Shown: positions 34,545 to 43,287, counted from the first letter of the stretch. The stretch: 64,000 nucleotides of DNA from Acetobacteraceae bacterium (GCA_003506895.1 DNXO01000073.1:53803-117802); one strand, 5' to 3'. Numbers and translations: made by a program. The notes: a model not told the origin generated them from the letters alone.

Positions 34545-35594
34545 CTACACCGTCGCCACCGGTGTCGCGGGCGATCCGACCGCGCCCGGCAGCCGCAAGG
34601 GCGGTGCGGTCAACAGAAAGCGATTGCGGCCGTTCGCTCGCAGCCAGTCCGCGAGTTCGGTCAGGTACCACATCTCCCCGAGGTAGCACCCGAGTTTGAA
34701 CAGGCAGTGGGCATGCAGCGGCAGCATCGCACAATGATCGTCGGCGCAGGGGCGGGCAGGGCTGGCCTCGACAGCATAGTTGTCGGCCAGCAGCGCGACC
34801 GCTCCGCTATAGGTGACCCATTGCCGCAACCGTTCGTCGCGGCCGTCGAATGCCGATGTGGTGGAGAACAAGACCTTGGGGTCGGGCTGTTTCTTCATAT
34901 CCAGCAGCAACTGGGCAAAGCCCGTGCGGATACAGACGAAATCGCCCGGTTCGACGACGACCTTGTCCTTCTCCAGGACCATCATCAGGTCCTCGTAGCC
35001 GACAATCTTGCCTGACCGGCCGAAATGCGCCTCTAGGTCGATCATCACAGCCCGTCCTTGGACACAGGAGACCGCCATATTCTCGACCCCCAGCTTGCGG
35101 GCGCCGGAGGTTTCGCCGGTCGGGGTCTGATTGCCCTGCATGTCATAGCGAACCGGGCCGATGATGTCGGTGCCGGCGCGGTAGCCGTTGTAGAATACGT
35201 CCTCGGGGATGCCGTCGCCATCGGCGTCGAACATCTGGCCGACATGCGACAGGCTGTCCCACTGGGTGGAGTATTGCAGCGTCAGCAGCACCTGATCGTC
35301 GCACACGATGTCCAGCGCCGTCGGGTCGTCGCAGCGCAGCGGGTAGTTCATGTTGGGACGGCCGTTCCGCTCCGTCGGTTTCAGCACCGGCGGGTGGCGG
35401 CGTGGATTGATCACGTTGCCGCCGGGGTAATCCAGCGGCAGAGACAGGCAGAAGGTCTTGCCGGTCTTAACCTCGCGGATGCCTTGCAGCACCTTTTCGG
35501 GCGTCACCAGGTTCAGCCGCCCGAGTTGGTCGTCAGGCCCGAAATCGCCCCAGGTCGATCCTTCGGGGCGGCGCTTCCAGCGTGGATTGGTCAT
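34545..35594 (-). CDS. Cyclase family protein (kynurenine formamidase-like fold)
   Basis: A 349-residue metal-dependent hydrolase of the cyclase/KynB superfamily. The usual HxGTHxDxxxH metal motif is replaced by LQYSTQWDSLSHVG at about residues 106-119, so the first two histidines are Ser/Gln while Asp and the last His remain. This variant is common in long members that act in aromatic-acid or lactone catabolism. GVENMAVSCVQGRAVMIDLE and VCIRTGFAQ are other recognisable strands. It is the last gene of the triple dioxygenase operon: its ATG is one base after the preceding stop. Probably hydrolyses a ring or ester product of the dioxygenases, by context. Confidence 0.86.
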   Translation of the reverse strand: MTNPRWKRRPEGSTWGDFGPDDQLGRLNLVTPEKVLQGIREVKTGKTFCLSLPLDYPGGNVINPRRHPPVLKPTERNGRPNMNYPLRCDDPTALDIVCDDQVLLTLQYSTQWDSLSHVGQMFDADGDGIPEDVFYNGYRAGTDIIGPVRYDMQGNQTPTGETSGARKLGVENMAVSCVQGRAVMIDLEAHFGRSGKIVGYEDLMMVLEKDKVVVEPGDFVCIRTGFAQLLLDMKKQPDPKVLFSTTSAFDGRDERLRQWVTYSGAVALLADNYAVEASPARPCADDHCAMLPLHAHCLFKLGCYLGEMWYLTELADWLRANGRNRFLLTAPPLRLPGAVGSPATPVATV

Positions 35595-35595
35595 A

Positions 35596-36480
35596 TCAGG
35601 CAGCCATTTGTTGGACGGTCACGCTGTCGCCAGCAACGGTGGTGCGGCGCATATCGCGCACCTTGGTTTCGTCGAAACGGCGGACGCGGTGCATCGTGGT
35701 GCGGTTGTCCCACATCACCAGGTCGTACTGCTTCCACTTGTGTGAATAGGTGAACCGGGACTGGACCGCATGTTCGGTCAGGTCGCGGATGAAGGCGCGG
35801 GCTTCCGGCATCGGCCAGCCGATGATGGTGCCGATGTGGGATGACAGATACAGCGACTTGCGCCCGGTCACCGGATGGGTTCGCACCAGGCGTTGCCGCA
35901 CCGGCTTGAACATCTGCTTCTCCTCGTCGGACAATTCCGTAAAGCCCAGCGCGCCGCGGGAGTAGATCAGCGAGTGCTCGCAGACCAGGTCTTCGATTTC
36001 CGCCTTGGTCCTGTCATCCAGCGCGTCATAGGCCGCGCGCATGTCGGCGAATTCGGTATTGCCGCCGGCATCGACGACGATTCGCCCTGACAACAGCGAA
36101 AACTTCGCCGGAATCGCTCGGAACGAGCTGTCGGAGTGCCACAACTGGTTGCCCAGGTTGAACAGCCGGCGCCGGTCGTCGCGCGCCAGCGGCTTGTGGT
36201 CTGGACCGAGGTTGGACACGTCCGCCATCTGAAAATCCAGCCGGCGTTCCGCCGCCTTGGTCACATTGCCGCCGGCGGTATTTTCCAGCGCGCCGAAGTT
36301 CAGGCTGAAGGCTTTCTGCTGGTCATCGGTGAAGGGCTGGTTGTGGTAAACCAGCACAGCGTAACGATCCATGCCGGCCTCCAGTTCGGCGGCCTGAGGC
36401 GGCGTCAATGGCTGGGTGATGTCGATGCCGGAGACCTCGCCGACGAAGCCCGGCGTTAGTTCTTTTATCGAGATGGACAT
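35596..36480 (-). CDS. TauD/TfdA family dioxygenase, paralogue 1
   Basis: A 294-residue Fe(II)/2-oxoglutarate-dependent oxygenase. The iron triad is His115-x-Asp117 (LWHSDSSFRAIPAKFSLL) and His264 (DNRTTMHRVRRFD), with the later Arg cluster RDMRRTTVAGD binding 2-oxoglutarate. Its C-terminal pattern is closer to TfdA (aryloxyacetate cleavage) than to TauD (taurine). GGAGG precedes the ATG. Third of three tandem paralogues on the same mRNA, immediately before the cyclase gene. Differences from the other two lie around TELSDEEKQMFKPVRQ, a substrate-lid region in the fold, suggesting different substrates. Confidence 0.93.
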   Translation of the reverse strand: MSISIKELTPGFVGEVSGIDITQPLTPPQAAELEAGMDRYAVLVYHNQPFTDDQQKAFSLNFGALENTAGGNVTKAAERRLDFQMADVSNLGPDHKPLARDDRRRLFNLGNQLWHSDSSFRAIPAKFSLLSGRIVVDAGGNTEFADMRAAYDALDDRTKAEIEDLVCEHSLIYSRGALGFTELSDEEKQMFKPVRQRLVRTHPVTGRKSLYLSSHIGTIIGWPMPEARAFIRDLTEHAVQSRFTYSHKWKQYDLVMWDNRTTMHRVRRFDETKVRDMRRTTVAGDSVTVQQMAA

Positions 36481-36529
36481 TTAGTTTCCTCCGTTATGCT
36501 CGGAACAAGCGAGATTACCTTTGCGGATT

Positions 36530-37441
36530 TCATTCAGCGGCCAGCGCCGGCACCTGTTCCGCTGTCAATCCGACGCCGCGGATCGTGGTGCGCCGCAGGT
36601 CGCGGACGTCTTGCAGATCGCGGTAGCGCCGCCCCCGGTGCATTGTCGTACGGTTGTCCCACATCACCAGATCGTTCACGCGCCACTTGTGGGCATGGGT
36701 GAATTGCGGCTGCGTGGCATGTTCCGTCAGGTCGCGGATGAAGGCGCGGGCCTCCGGCATCGGCCAGCCGACAATGGTGCCGATATGGGCCGAGAGATAC
36801 AGCGATTTCCGCCCGGTCACCGGATGGGTGCGAACCAGGCTGTGACGCACAGGACGGATTTTGTCCTCGTTGCCGGGACCGTAGTCCTCGAACCCGAGTT
36901 CGGCGCGGGAATAGGCGATGGAGTGCTCCGTCACCAGGCCTTCGATCAGCGCTTTCGTGTTGTCGTCAAGCGCGTCGTAGGCAGCGCGCATATCGGCGAA
37001 GTCGGTATTGCCGCCATAGCCGGGGACAACCCGAGCGGAGAGCAGGGAATAGATGGCGCCGGTGGCGCGGAAGGACGCGTCGGCATGCCACAAGCGGTTG
37101 CCCAGCGCATACATGCGGCGGTTGTCATCACGGGGACGCAGCTTGCCGGATGCATCGAGGTTGGAGATGTCGCCCATCTCGACCGGGCCCAGGCGCCGGT
37201 CGTCGGGCTTGGACATTTGCGCGATCAGCGTCGCTTCCAGTTCGCCGAAGTTGCGGCTGAAGTCGCATTGCTGCTGATCGGTCAGCGGCTGATCGCGGAA
37301 CACCAGTACCGCGTATTGGTCCATCCCCGCCTCGATGGCGGCGACCTGGTCCTTGGAAAGTGGCACGCTGATATCGATGCCGGAAACCTCGCCGACAAAT
37401 CGAGCGCTGGCAAAACCGGGATGCAGGGGCGTGATGTTCAT
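36530..37441 (-). CDS. TauD/TfdA family dioxygenase, paralogue 2
   Basis: A 303-residue paralogue of its neighbours with the same iron site (LWHADASFRATGAIYSLL and DNRTTMHRGRRY). It replaces the AIPAK found in the other two by ATGAI, directly behind the first iron ligands, and has FEDYGPGNEDKIRPVRHSLV in the lid region, so its pocket differs. N-terminal 17 residues (TPLHPGFASARFVGEVSGID) carry a short insertion. ATG at 37441 is two bases after the stop of paralogue 3, and the next gene follows after 49 bases. Confidence 0.93.
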   Translation of the reverse strand: MNITPLHPGFASARFVGEVSGIDISVPLSKDQVAAIEAGMDQYAVLVFRDQPLTDQQQCDFSRNFGELEATLIAQMSKPDDRRLGPVEMGDISNLDASGKLRPRDDNRRMYALGNRLWHADASFRATGAIYSLLSARVVPGYGGNTDFADMRAAYDALDDNTKALIEGLVTEHSIAYSRAELGFEDYGPGNEDKIRPVRHSLVRTHPVTGRKSLYLSAHIGTIVGWPMPEARAFIRDLTEHATQPQFTHAHKWRVNDLVMWDNRTTMHRGRRYRDLQDVRDLRRTTIRGVGLTAEQVPALAAE

Positions 37442-37443
37442 GG

Positions 37444-38346
37444 TCAGGCTGCCTGTTGTTGAGGGGCTGTGATTGCGTCGCCGCGAATGGTCGATCGCCG
37501 CATGTCGCGGACTTCGCGCAGGTCGTCGTAGCGGCGGGCTCGGTGCATCGTGGTGCGGTTGTCCCAGATCACCAAATCCCAGGGTCGCCAGACATGGGCG
37601 TGAACGAATTGCGGCTGCGTCGCGTGCTCCATCAGGTCGCGGATGAACGCCCGAGCTTCGGGCGTCGGCCAGCCGACGATGGTGCCGATATGGGCGGATA
37701 GATACAGGGACTTCCGGCCGGTGACCGGATGGGTGCGGATCAGGCTCTGGCGGACAGGGCGCAACTTGTCCTGGTTCTGCTGGCCGTAATCTTCCTTTGG
37801 AAAGCCGATGATCTCCCGCGAATAGGCGTTGGAGTGTTCGGTGATGAGGTTTTCGATCTCGGCCTTGGTCTTGTCGTCGAGCGCGTCGTAGGCGGCGCGC
37901 ATGTCAGCGAACTCGGTGTTGCCGCCGGCGCCGGGCACGACCCTGGCGGACAGCAGTGAGTATTTGGCGGGGATGGCCCGAAACGACGCGTCCGAATGCC
38001 ACAGCCGGTTTCCCAGGGCGTTCAGACGCACCCGGTCATCGGCAGCGCGCATCTTGTTGTCGCGGTCCAGGTTGGAGATATCCGCCATCTCCAGCTTCAG
38101 GCGGCGGTCCTCCGGTTTGCTCATTTCGCCGCCCGAGGAGATTTCGAGATCCCCGAAGTTGCGGCTGAAGGCAAGCTGGGTGTCGTCGTCGAAATGCTGG
38201 TCATGGAAGATCAGGACGGCGAACCGGTCCATGCCGGCTTCGATCGCGGCAACCTGCTGGGCGGTCAGTGTCTTGGTCAGGTCAATTCCAGTGACGTCCC
38301 CGACGAAATCCCCGGACGGGTTTCGCGTCAGCGGTGTGATGTCCAC
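37444..38346 (-). CDS. TauD/TfdA family dioxygenase, paralogue 3 (first in operon)
   Basis: A 300-residue member, first transcribed of the three. GTG at 38346 is the start: AGGAGG lies about ten bases upstream and the homologous N-terminus (DITPLTRNPSGDFVGDVTGID) begins there. Iron site LWHSDASFRAIPAKYSLL and DNRTTMHRARRYD. The lid reads FPKEDYGQQNQDKLRPVRQ. The promoter must lie in the 472-base gene-free gap to prfC, which also contains the short-unit inverted repeat at 38537-38692. No transporter or regulator gene is attached. Confidence 0.93.
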   Translation of the reverse strand: MDITPLTRNPSGDFVGDVTGIDLTKTLTAQQVAAIEAGMDRFAVLIFHDQHFDDDTQLAFSRNFGDLEISSGGEMSKPEDRRLKLEMADISNLDRDNKMRAADDRVRLNALGNRLWHSDASFRAIPAKYSLLSARVVPGAGGNTEFADMRAAYDALDDKTKAEIENLITEHSNAYSREIIGFPKEDYGQQNQDKLRPVRQSLIRTHPVTGRKSLYLSAHIGTIVGWPTPEARAFIRDLMEHATQPQFVHAHVWRPWDLVIWDNRTTMHRARRYDDLREVRDMRRSTIRGDAITAPQQQAA

Positions 38347-38536
38347 CGGGTTTCCTCCTGTCTTTTCTACTGGGGAGTATAACCCCCATGCGCTGGATTT
38401 TGCCAATCCTTGGGGAGGGGGCAAATGAGGGCCCGGCGAGGGATCTCGTCGGCCTCAGGCGACACGGGCGAGACCGAGCATGCTTGAAGGACGGGAATAG
38501 CCTGATCCCAGCAGCGCGTGGTTATGACGGCTCAAG

Positions 38537-38692
38537 TGGAAACGCCAAGATGCCAAGAACGCCAAGAACGCCAAGAAGATGTGCGGCCTTGCCTGGAACG
38601 TCCGGCATTTCATGCCCAGGCGTTGGCTCATCCGGCGCTAAGGCAGTCCGCGACACAAATTCTTGGAACCTTGGCGCCTTGGCGTTTTCATC
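38537..38692. repeat. Inverted-arm short-unit repeat element B
   Basis: The left arm (38537-38578) is four near-copies of CGCCAAGAA. The right arm (about 38659-38692) is the reverse complement type, CTTGGCG/CTTGGAA units. About 24 of 30 bases pair. The 80-base centre has no gene. Same architecture as the elements at 27914-28130 and 49468-49656 but a different unit. The remainder of the 38347-38818 gap shows nothing else I can name. Confidence 0.7.
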
Positions 38693-38818
38693 TGGCTGTT
38701 GCCAAAGCTCAGGCCCATCAAAGGGATGGCGCCGATCGTGGCCCGCCTCGTCTGGCCGGGGAACGCAGAGACCTCACGGACGCAACCCCCGCGAACGATA
38801 AAACGCAGCCTCGCCCGT

Positions 38819-40360
38819 TTACGCAGCCAGTTTGTCGGCCCTGATGTCCTTAATGTCCCGGAACGTCAGATTAGGGGCCAGTTCTTCCGCCCGACGCATC
38901 ATGAAGCTGGAGCTAGCCAGAAAAACCGGGTCACCATCGACGTCGTCCGCCATCGCACTGCGGTTGTCGCCGATGAACTTCGCCAGCGCGGCCTTGTCGG
39001 TGGAGGTCACCCAGCGGGCCAAGGAGAACGACGACGTTTCGAAGCCGATCGCCACGCCATATTCGGCACCCAGGCGGGCCTGCAAAACGTCCAACTGCAA
39101 AGTGCCGACAACCCCGACCAACGGCGCCGAACCGTCCTGTGGACGGAACAACTGCACCACGCCCTCCTCGGCGAGTTCCACCAGTGCCTGACGCAACTTC
39201 TTGGCCTTCATTGCGTCGTCCAGCCGGACGCGCCGCAGGATTTCGGGCGCGAAATAGGGGACGCCGGTGAACTGAATGTCCTCACCCTCGGTCAGCGTAT
39301 CGCCGATGCGCAGCGTGCCGTGGTTGGGGATGCCGACCACATCGCCGGCGAAGGCTTCGTCGGCGATCTCCCGCTCCCGAGCGAAGAAGAACTGGGGGGC
39401 GTGGAGGGGGATGGACTTGCCGGTGCGGACCTGCTTCAGCCGCATGCCGCGCACCAGCTTGCCGGAGCACACGCGGGCGAACGCAATGCGGTCGCGGTGG
39501 TTGGGGTCCATGTTCGCCTGGATCTTGAACACCAGCGCGGTCAGGCCTTCGTCGGTGGCCTGGACGATGCGCTTGTCCGCCGGTTGCGCGCGCGGGCGCG
39601 GGCCATACTCGGCAAGCCCGTCCAGCAGGTCGTTGACGCCGATATCCTTGATCGCGCTGCCGAAATACACAGGCGTCAGATGCCCCGCATTGAAGCTTTC
39701 CAGATCGAACTCGGGCAGGGCGGAGCGGATCAGGTCCACCTCGTCCGCAACGGCCTGCATGCGCGGATCGGACTGCGGCAGGTCGTTGATCAGGTGCATC
39801 TTCCGCGTCCGCAGATCATACGTTCCCGCGAACTCCGACGCTCGGCCAATCGGCCAAGTGACGGGGCAGGTATCCAGCGCCAGGGTGCTGGCGACTTCGT
39901 CCAGCAGTTCGATCGGGTCGCGCGCCTCGCGATCCATCTTGTTGATGAAGGTGATGATTGGAATGTCGCGCAACCGGCAGATTTCAAACAATTTGCGGGT
40001 GCGCGCCTCGATGCCCTTGGCCGCGTCGATCACCATGACGGCGGAGTCAACGGCCGTCAGGGTGCGGTAGGTGTCCTCCGAGAAGTCTTCGTGGCCCGGC
40101 GTATCCAGCAGGTTGAACACGCAGGTCTTGTATTCGAAGGTCATCACCGAGGTGACGACGGAGATACCGCGGTCCCGCTCGATCCCCATCCAGTCCGATC
40201 GCGTGCGCCGGCGTTCGCCCTTCGCCCGCACGTTACCGGCGAGCTGAATCGCCCCGCCGGCGCGGAGCAGATGTTCGGTCAGGGTCGTTTTGCCGGCGTC
40301 TGGGTGGGAGATGATCGCAAAAGTGCGGCGGCGGGCGATCTCGGTCGTTGAGTCGGTCAT
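38819..40360 (-). CDS. prfC: Peptide chain release factor 3
   Basis: A 513-residue translational GTPase that recycles RF1/RF2 after termination. G1 is SHPDAGKTTLTEHLL, G2 lies in GIERDRGISVVTSVM, G3 is DTPGHEDF, G4 is NKMD, and the RF3-specific segments FEYKTCVFNLLD and GVVGTLQLDVLQARL are present. Length is close to E. coli RF3 (529). It diverges from the RNA methyltransferase across 82 bases, so both promoters must be compact. Housekeeping; nothing unusual seen. Confidence 0.96.
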   Translation of the reverse strand: MTDSTTEIARRRTFAIISHPDAGKTTLTEHLLRAGGAIQLAGNVRAKGERRRTRSDWMGIERDRGISVVTSVMTFEYKTCVFNLLDTPGHEDFSEDTYRTLTAVDSAVMVIDAAKGIEARTRKLFEICRLRDIPIITFINKMDREARDPIELLDEVASTLALDTCPVTWPIGRASEFAGTYDLRTRKMHLINDLPQSDPRMQAVADEVDLIRSALPEFDLESFNAGHLTPVYFGSAIKDIGVNDLLDGLAEYGPRPRAQPADKRIVQATDEGLTALVFKIQANMDPNHRDRIAFARVCSGKLVRGMRLKQVRTGKSIPLHAPQFFFAREREIADEAFAGDVVGIPNHGTLRIGDTLTEGEDIQFTGVPYFAPEILRRVRLDDAMKAKKLRQALVELAEEGVVQLFRPQDGSAPLVGVVGTLQLDVLQARLGAEYGVAIGFETSSFSLARWVTSTDKAALAKFIGDNRSAMADDVDGDPVFLASSSFMMRRAEELAPNLTFRDIKDIRADKLAA

Positions 40361-40442
40361 TCACGGGCTTTCTTCGGGTGCGCGTTGTATATAGGGCGCC
40401 GGGGCGCTTGTCTTCCAACCCCAACAACGGCATTGCCACCCG

Positions 40443-41762
40443 ATGAATCAACGCGGATCAAAACCTACCCGGCGCAAGCCACCCGAACCGGCTGATGTCC
40501 GTATCGAACGGATCGGGTCGGAGGGCGACGGCGTCGCGCACCTGCCCGATGGAACCCCGCTGTATCTGCCCTTCACGCTGCCGGGAGAAATGGTCAGCGC
40601 CCACCCGGTGCAGTCTCGGGCCGATGGCTGGCATGCGGTCGCGGGAATCATCGCCGATCCCTCCGAGGCGCGGGTCGATCCGCCGTGCGCGCATTTCGGG
40701 CGCTGCGGCGGCTGCGTGCTGCAACATTGGCGGGATGCGGAGTATCGGGCGTGGAAGGGCAGCATGCTGTCGCATGCGCTGCGGCAGGCTGGGTTCACCC
40801 CGCCCGATCCGCTGCCGTTCGTGCCGGGCCTGCCGGGGGAGCGGCGACGGATCGATTTCGCGGTTCGGCGCCTGGGCGGCAAGATCGTGCTGGGCCTGCA
40901 TGAGCAACGATCGGCCGACGTGATCGACCTGACCGATTGCCTGGTGCTGCACCCAACCCTGATGGCGCTGATGGCGCCGCTGCGGACGCTGCTGCTGGGC
41001 ATGCGGGCGATCCAGCGCGAGGGATCGGTGTTGATCAACCTGCTGGATTCCGGCCCCGACCTGCTGCTGCGGACCGATGCGGCGATGACGCTGGAGGACC
41101 GGACGGCGCTGACGGCATTCGCCCACGACCACGGTTGCCCGCGCGTGTCCCAGGTGCGCGGACAGGACGTGCCGGAGACGATCGGCCTGTTGCGCCCGCC
41201 GGTGACGGCGTTTTCGGGCGTATCGATCCGGCCGCCGCCGGGCGTCTTTCTGCAAGCGACGGCGGAGGGCGAGCGGGCGATCATCGAGGCGGTGCTGGCG
41301 GGCATGCCGTCCAAGATCACCAGCAAGACCCGCGTTGCGGAACTGTATGCCGGGTGCGGAACGTTGACCTTCGCGCTGTCCCGCGTGGTACGGGTGGCTG
41401 CGTTCGAGGGCGATACCGCCACGGTCGGGGCATTGAAACAGGCCGTTAACCAAAGTGGCGTCGCCGGGCGCGTGGAGGTATTTCAGCGCGATCTGGCCCG
41501 CCAGCCGCTGTCGGCGAAGGAGTTGGGGGCGTTCGCGGCGGTGGTGCTGGACCCGCCGCATAACGGGGCCTCGGCGCAGATCGGACAGGTGGCGGCCGCC
41601 GGGGTGGCGAGCGTGGTTTACGTCAGTTGTAACCCGGCGACGCTGGCGCGCGATGCGAAGGTTCTGCTCGGTTCGGGGTACAAGCTGGTCCAGACCACAG
41701 CCATCGACCAATTCCTCTGGTCCGCTCGGTTGGAGAGCGTGAGCGTGTTCCGGCGGGCGTAG
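40443..41762 (+). CDS. 23S rRNA (uracil-5)-methyltransferase-like, RumA/TrmA family
   Basis: A 439-residue SAM-dependent RNA m5U methyltransferase. N-terminal TRAM domain (about 18-70), then 4Fe-4S cysteines Cys82, Cys88, Cys91 (CAHFGRCGGC) and Cys166 (TDCLVLHP). The methylase core has ELYAGCGTLTFAL, DPPHNGAS in place of the usual DPPRxG, catalytic Cys396 in YVSCNPATLARD and the late Glu431 general base (RLESVSVF). Likely RlmC/RlmD role on 23S rRNA, but the target uridine cannot be assigned. Divergent from prfC. Confidence 0.9.
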   Translation: MNQRGSKPTRRKPPEPADVRIERIGSEGDGVAHLPDGTPLYLPFTLPGEMVSAHPVQSRADGWHAVAGIIADPSEARVDPPCAHFGRCGGCVLQHWRDAEYRAWKGSMLSHALRQAGFTPPDPLPFVPGLPGERRRIDFAVRRLGGKIVLGLHEQRSADVIDLTDCLVLHPTLMALMAPLRTLLLGMRAIQREGSVLINLLDSGPDLLLRTDAAMTLEDRTALTAFAHDHGCPRVSQVRGQDVPETIGLLRPPVTAFSGVSIRPPPGVFLQATAEGERAIIEAVLAGMPSKITSKTRVAELYAGCGTLTFALSRVVRVAAFEGDTATVGALKQAVNQSGVAGRVEVFQRDLARQPLSAKELGAFAAVVLDPPHNGASAQIGQVAAAGVASVVYVSCNPATLARDAKVLLGSGYKLVQTTAIDQFLWSARLESVSVFRRA

Positions 41763-41807
41763 TGGTCCGATCCCGACAGAAGCATCCTTGCGGTCGGGTG
41801 AATCGGC

Positions 41808-41876
41808 CCACCCAAACAAGGACCAGTGGATAAAACCGGACGGTTCCCGCCGTTGGATTTTATCCGCTGGTTGGGC
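41808..41876. other. Long imperfect hairpin upstream of the NUDIX-AlaX pair
   Basis: ACCAGTGGATAAAACCGGAC and on, centred on a TTCCCG loop at 41844-41849, pairs with the region ending TTTTATCCGCTGGT: about 22 bp with two or three mismatches, and GCCCA/TGGGC extends it beyond a bulge. It starts about 45 bases after the RNA methyltransferase stop and ends 34 bases before the NUDIX start. It could terminate the upstream gene or act as a 5'-UTR structure. Confidence 0.45.
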
Positions 41877-41909
41877 TGACGGCGAACCTGGGGTCGTATA
41901 GTAAGGCGC

Positions 41910-42557
41910 ATGGCCCCTCGCACGACCCTGCCGATCCCCGCCCACCCGGATGTCGTCATTGAATCCGAACAGCGCGTTTGGTCCGGTCGCTTTCCTCTGG
42001 ACGTGGTGAAGTTCCGCAACCGCCGGTTCGACGGTGCGATGTCGGAAACGCGGACGTGGGAGGTTTGGCGGCGAGGGCACGCGTCGGCCTTGTTGCCCTA
42101 TGATCCCGTGGCGGATGTTGTGGTGCTGATCGAGCAGTTCCGGTTTCCGGCGCTGGTCGCCGGGATCGACCCCGTTCTGGTCGAACTGCCGGCGGGCCTG
42201 TGCGAGGACAACGAAGATCCGGCGGACACCATCAAGCGGGAAATGCGCGAGGAGATGAACCTCGACGCCGACCTGACAGAGCGCATCGGCGGGTACATGC
42301 TGACGGCCGGTGGGGCGGATGAGTTCTGCCATCTTTATATCGGCCGCGTGGTCGCCCCGCCGACGGATGGCGAGGGGATCGCCGGGCACGCTGGAGAGGC
42401 CTCGGAACACGAGGACATCCGGGTCCGGGTCTGGGACGCGGACGAAGCGATCCAGGCGGCATTTGCCGGATGTTTCACCAACTCGATCACGGCGATCGGG
42501 TTGTTTTGGCTGGCGGGCAAGCGGGCCGAACTGCGGCGGAAGTGGATGACAGTATGA
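41910..42557 (+). CDS. NUDIX hydrolase, ADP-sugar pyrophosphatase type
   Basis: A 215-residue NUDIX enzyme of the NudF/ADP-ribose pyrophosphatase type. The NUDIX box is GLCEDNEDPADTIKREMREE with the terminal Gly as Asn, and the Leu-Pro-Ala-Gly (ELPAGL) plus upstream LIEQFRFP are typical of ADP-ribose-active dimers; a TAGGADEFCHLYIG segment follows the box. It would hydrolyse ADP-ribose or similar to AMP and a sugar phosphate. Its stop overlaps the AlaX start by four bases (ATGA), so the two are co-translated. A 69-base imperfect hairpin lies just upstream. Confidence 0.9.
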   Translation: MAPRTTLPIPAHPDVVIESEQRVWSGRFPLDVVKFRNRRFDGAMSETRTWEVWRRGHASALLPYDPVADVVVLIEQFRFPALVAGIDPVLVELPAGLCEDNEDPADTIKREMREEMNLDADLTERIGGYMLTAGGADEFCHLYIGRVVAPPTDGEGIAGHAGEASEHEDIRVRVWDADEAIQAAFAGCFTNSITAIGLFWLAGKRAELRRKWMTV

Positions 42558-43267
42558 CCGAACGGTTGTTTTTGGACGATCCGGCGCTGGCGCTTGCGTC
42601 GGCGACAGTGTTGGCCAGCGGGCCAGAAGGCGTGGTGCTGGATCGCACTGTGTTCTACGCGCGGGGCGGCGGTCAGCCTGGCGATAGTGGCCTGCTGCGC
42701 TGGAATGGCGGCGAGGTCGCGGTGACCGAGGCGGTAAAGGGCGAGGGCGACGCGATCCTGCATGTTGTGCCACCTGAATCGGCGGTGCCTCCGGTTGGTG
42801 CCGTCGTTGAGGCGGCAATCGATTGGGACCGGCGGCATGGGCATATGCGGATGCACACGGCGATGCATCTGTTGTGCAGCCTGATTAAAGGCGCGGCCGT
42901 GACCGGCGGGTCGGTTGGCGCCGACAAGTCCCGGTTGGATTTCGACCTGCCGAACCCACCGCCGAAAGAGGAGATCGAGGCGGGATTGAACGCCCTGATC
43001 GCGGCGGACCATCCGGTGCGGATCGAATGGGTGGATGAATCGGTTCTGGATACCGACCCCGGTCTGGTGCGGACCATGTCGGTGCAGCCGCCCAGGGGCA
43101 CCGGCCGGTTGCGGCTGATGCGGATCGGCGACGGCGACGGGCTGGTCGATCTGCAGCCCTGTGGGGGGACCCACGTCTCGCGAACCGGGGAGATCGGGCC
43201 AATCCGCGTGCAGAAGATCGAGAACAAGGGCAAGCAGAACCGCCGGATCATCATCGTTCCGGGCTGA
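42554..43267 (+). CDS. Alanyl-tRNA editing protein AlaX
   Basis: A 237-residue free-standing editing domain that hydrolyses mischarged Ser- or Gly-tRNA(Ala) in trans. Zinc ligands are His101 and His105 (HTAMH) and Cys203 and His207 (CGGTH). N-terminal FYARGGGQPGDSG is the family's glycine-rich substrate loop. Length fits the medium AlaX class with the N-terminal beta-barrel. ATG at 42554 overlaps the NUDIX stop. A weak hairpin follows at 43271. Confidence 0.93.
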   Translation: MTERLFLDDPALALASATVLASGPEGVVLDRTVFYARGGGQPGDSGLLRWNGGEVAVTEAVKGEGDAILHVVPPESAVPPVGAVVEAAIDWDRRHGHMRMHTAMHLLCSLIKGAAVTGGSVGADKSRLDFDLPNPPPKEEIEAGLNALIAADHPVRIEWVDESVLDTDPGLVRTMSVQPPRGTGRLRLMRIGDGDGLVDLQPCGGTHVSRTGEIGPIRVQKIENKGKQNRRIIIVPG

Positions 43268-43270
43268 GCA

Positions 43271-43287
43271 GCCGGCCGGCCGCCGGC
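43271..43287 (+). terminator. Weak hairpin after AlaX gene
   Basis: GCCGGC, five-base loop, GCCGGC, followed by AGTCTTTCC. The stem is only 6 bp and the T-run is poor, so termination here is uncertain. Confidence 0.3.

Noticed and set aside
40458..42818. Very long antisense frame (786 codons) across the RNA methyltransferase and NUDIX genes
   Set aside because: It covers two well-supported genes on the other strand and has a Pro/Arg/Gln-rich sequence with no motif; compositional shadow.
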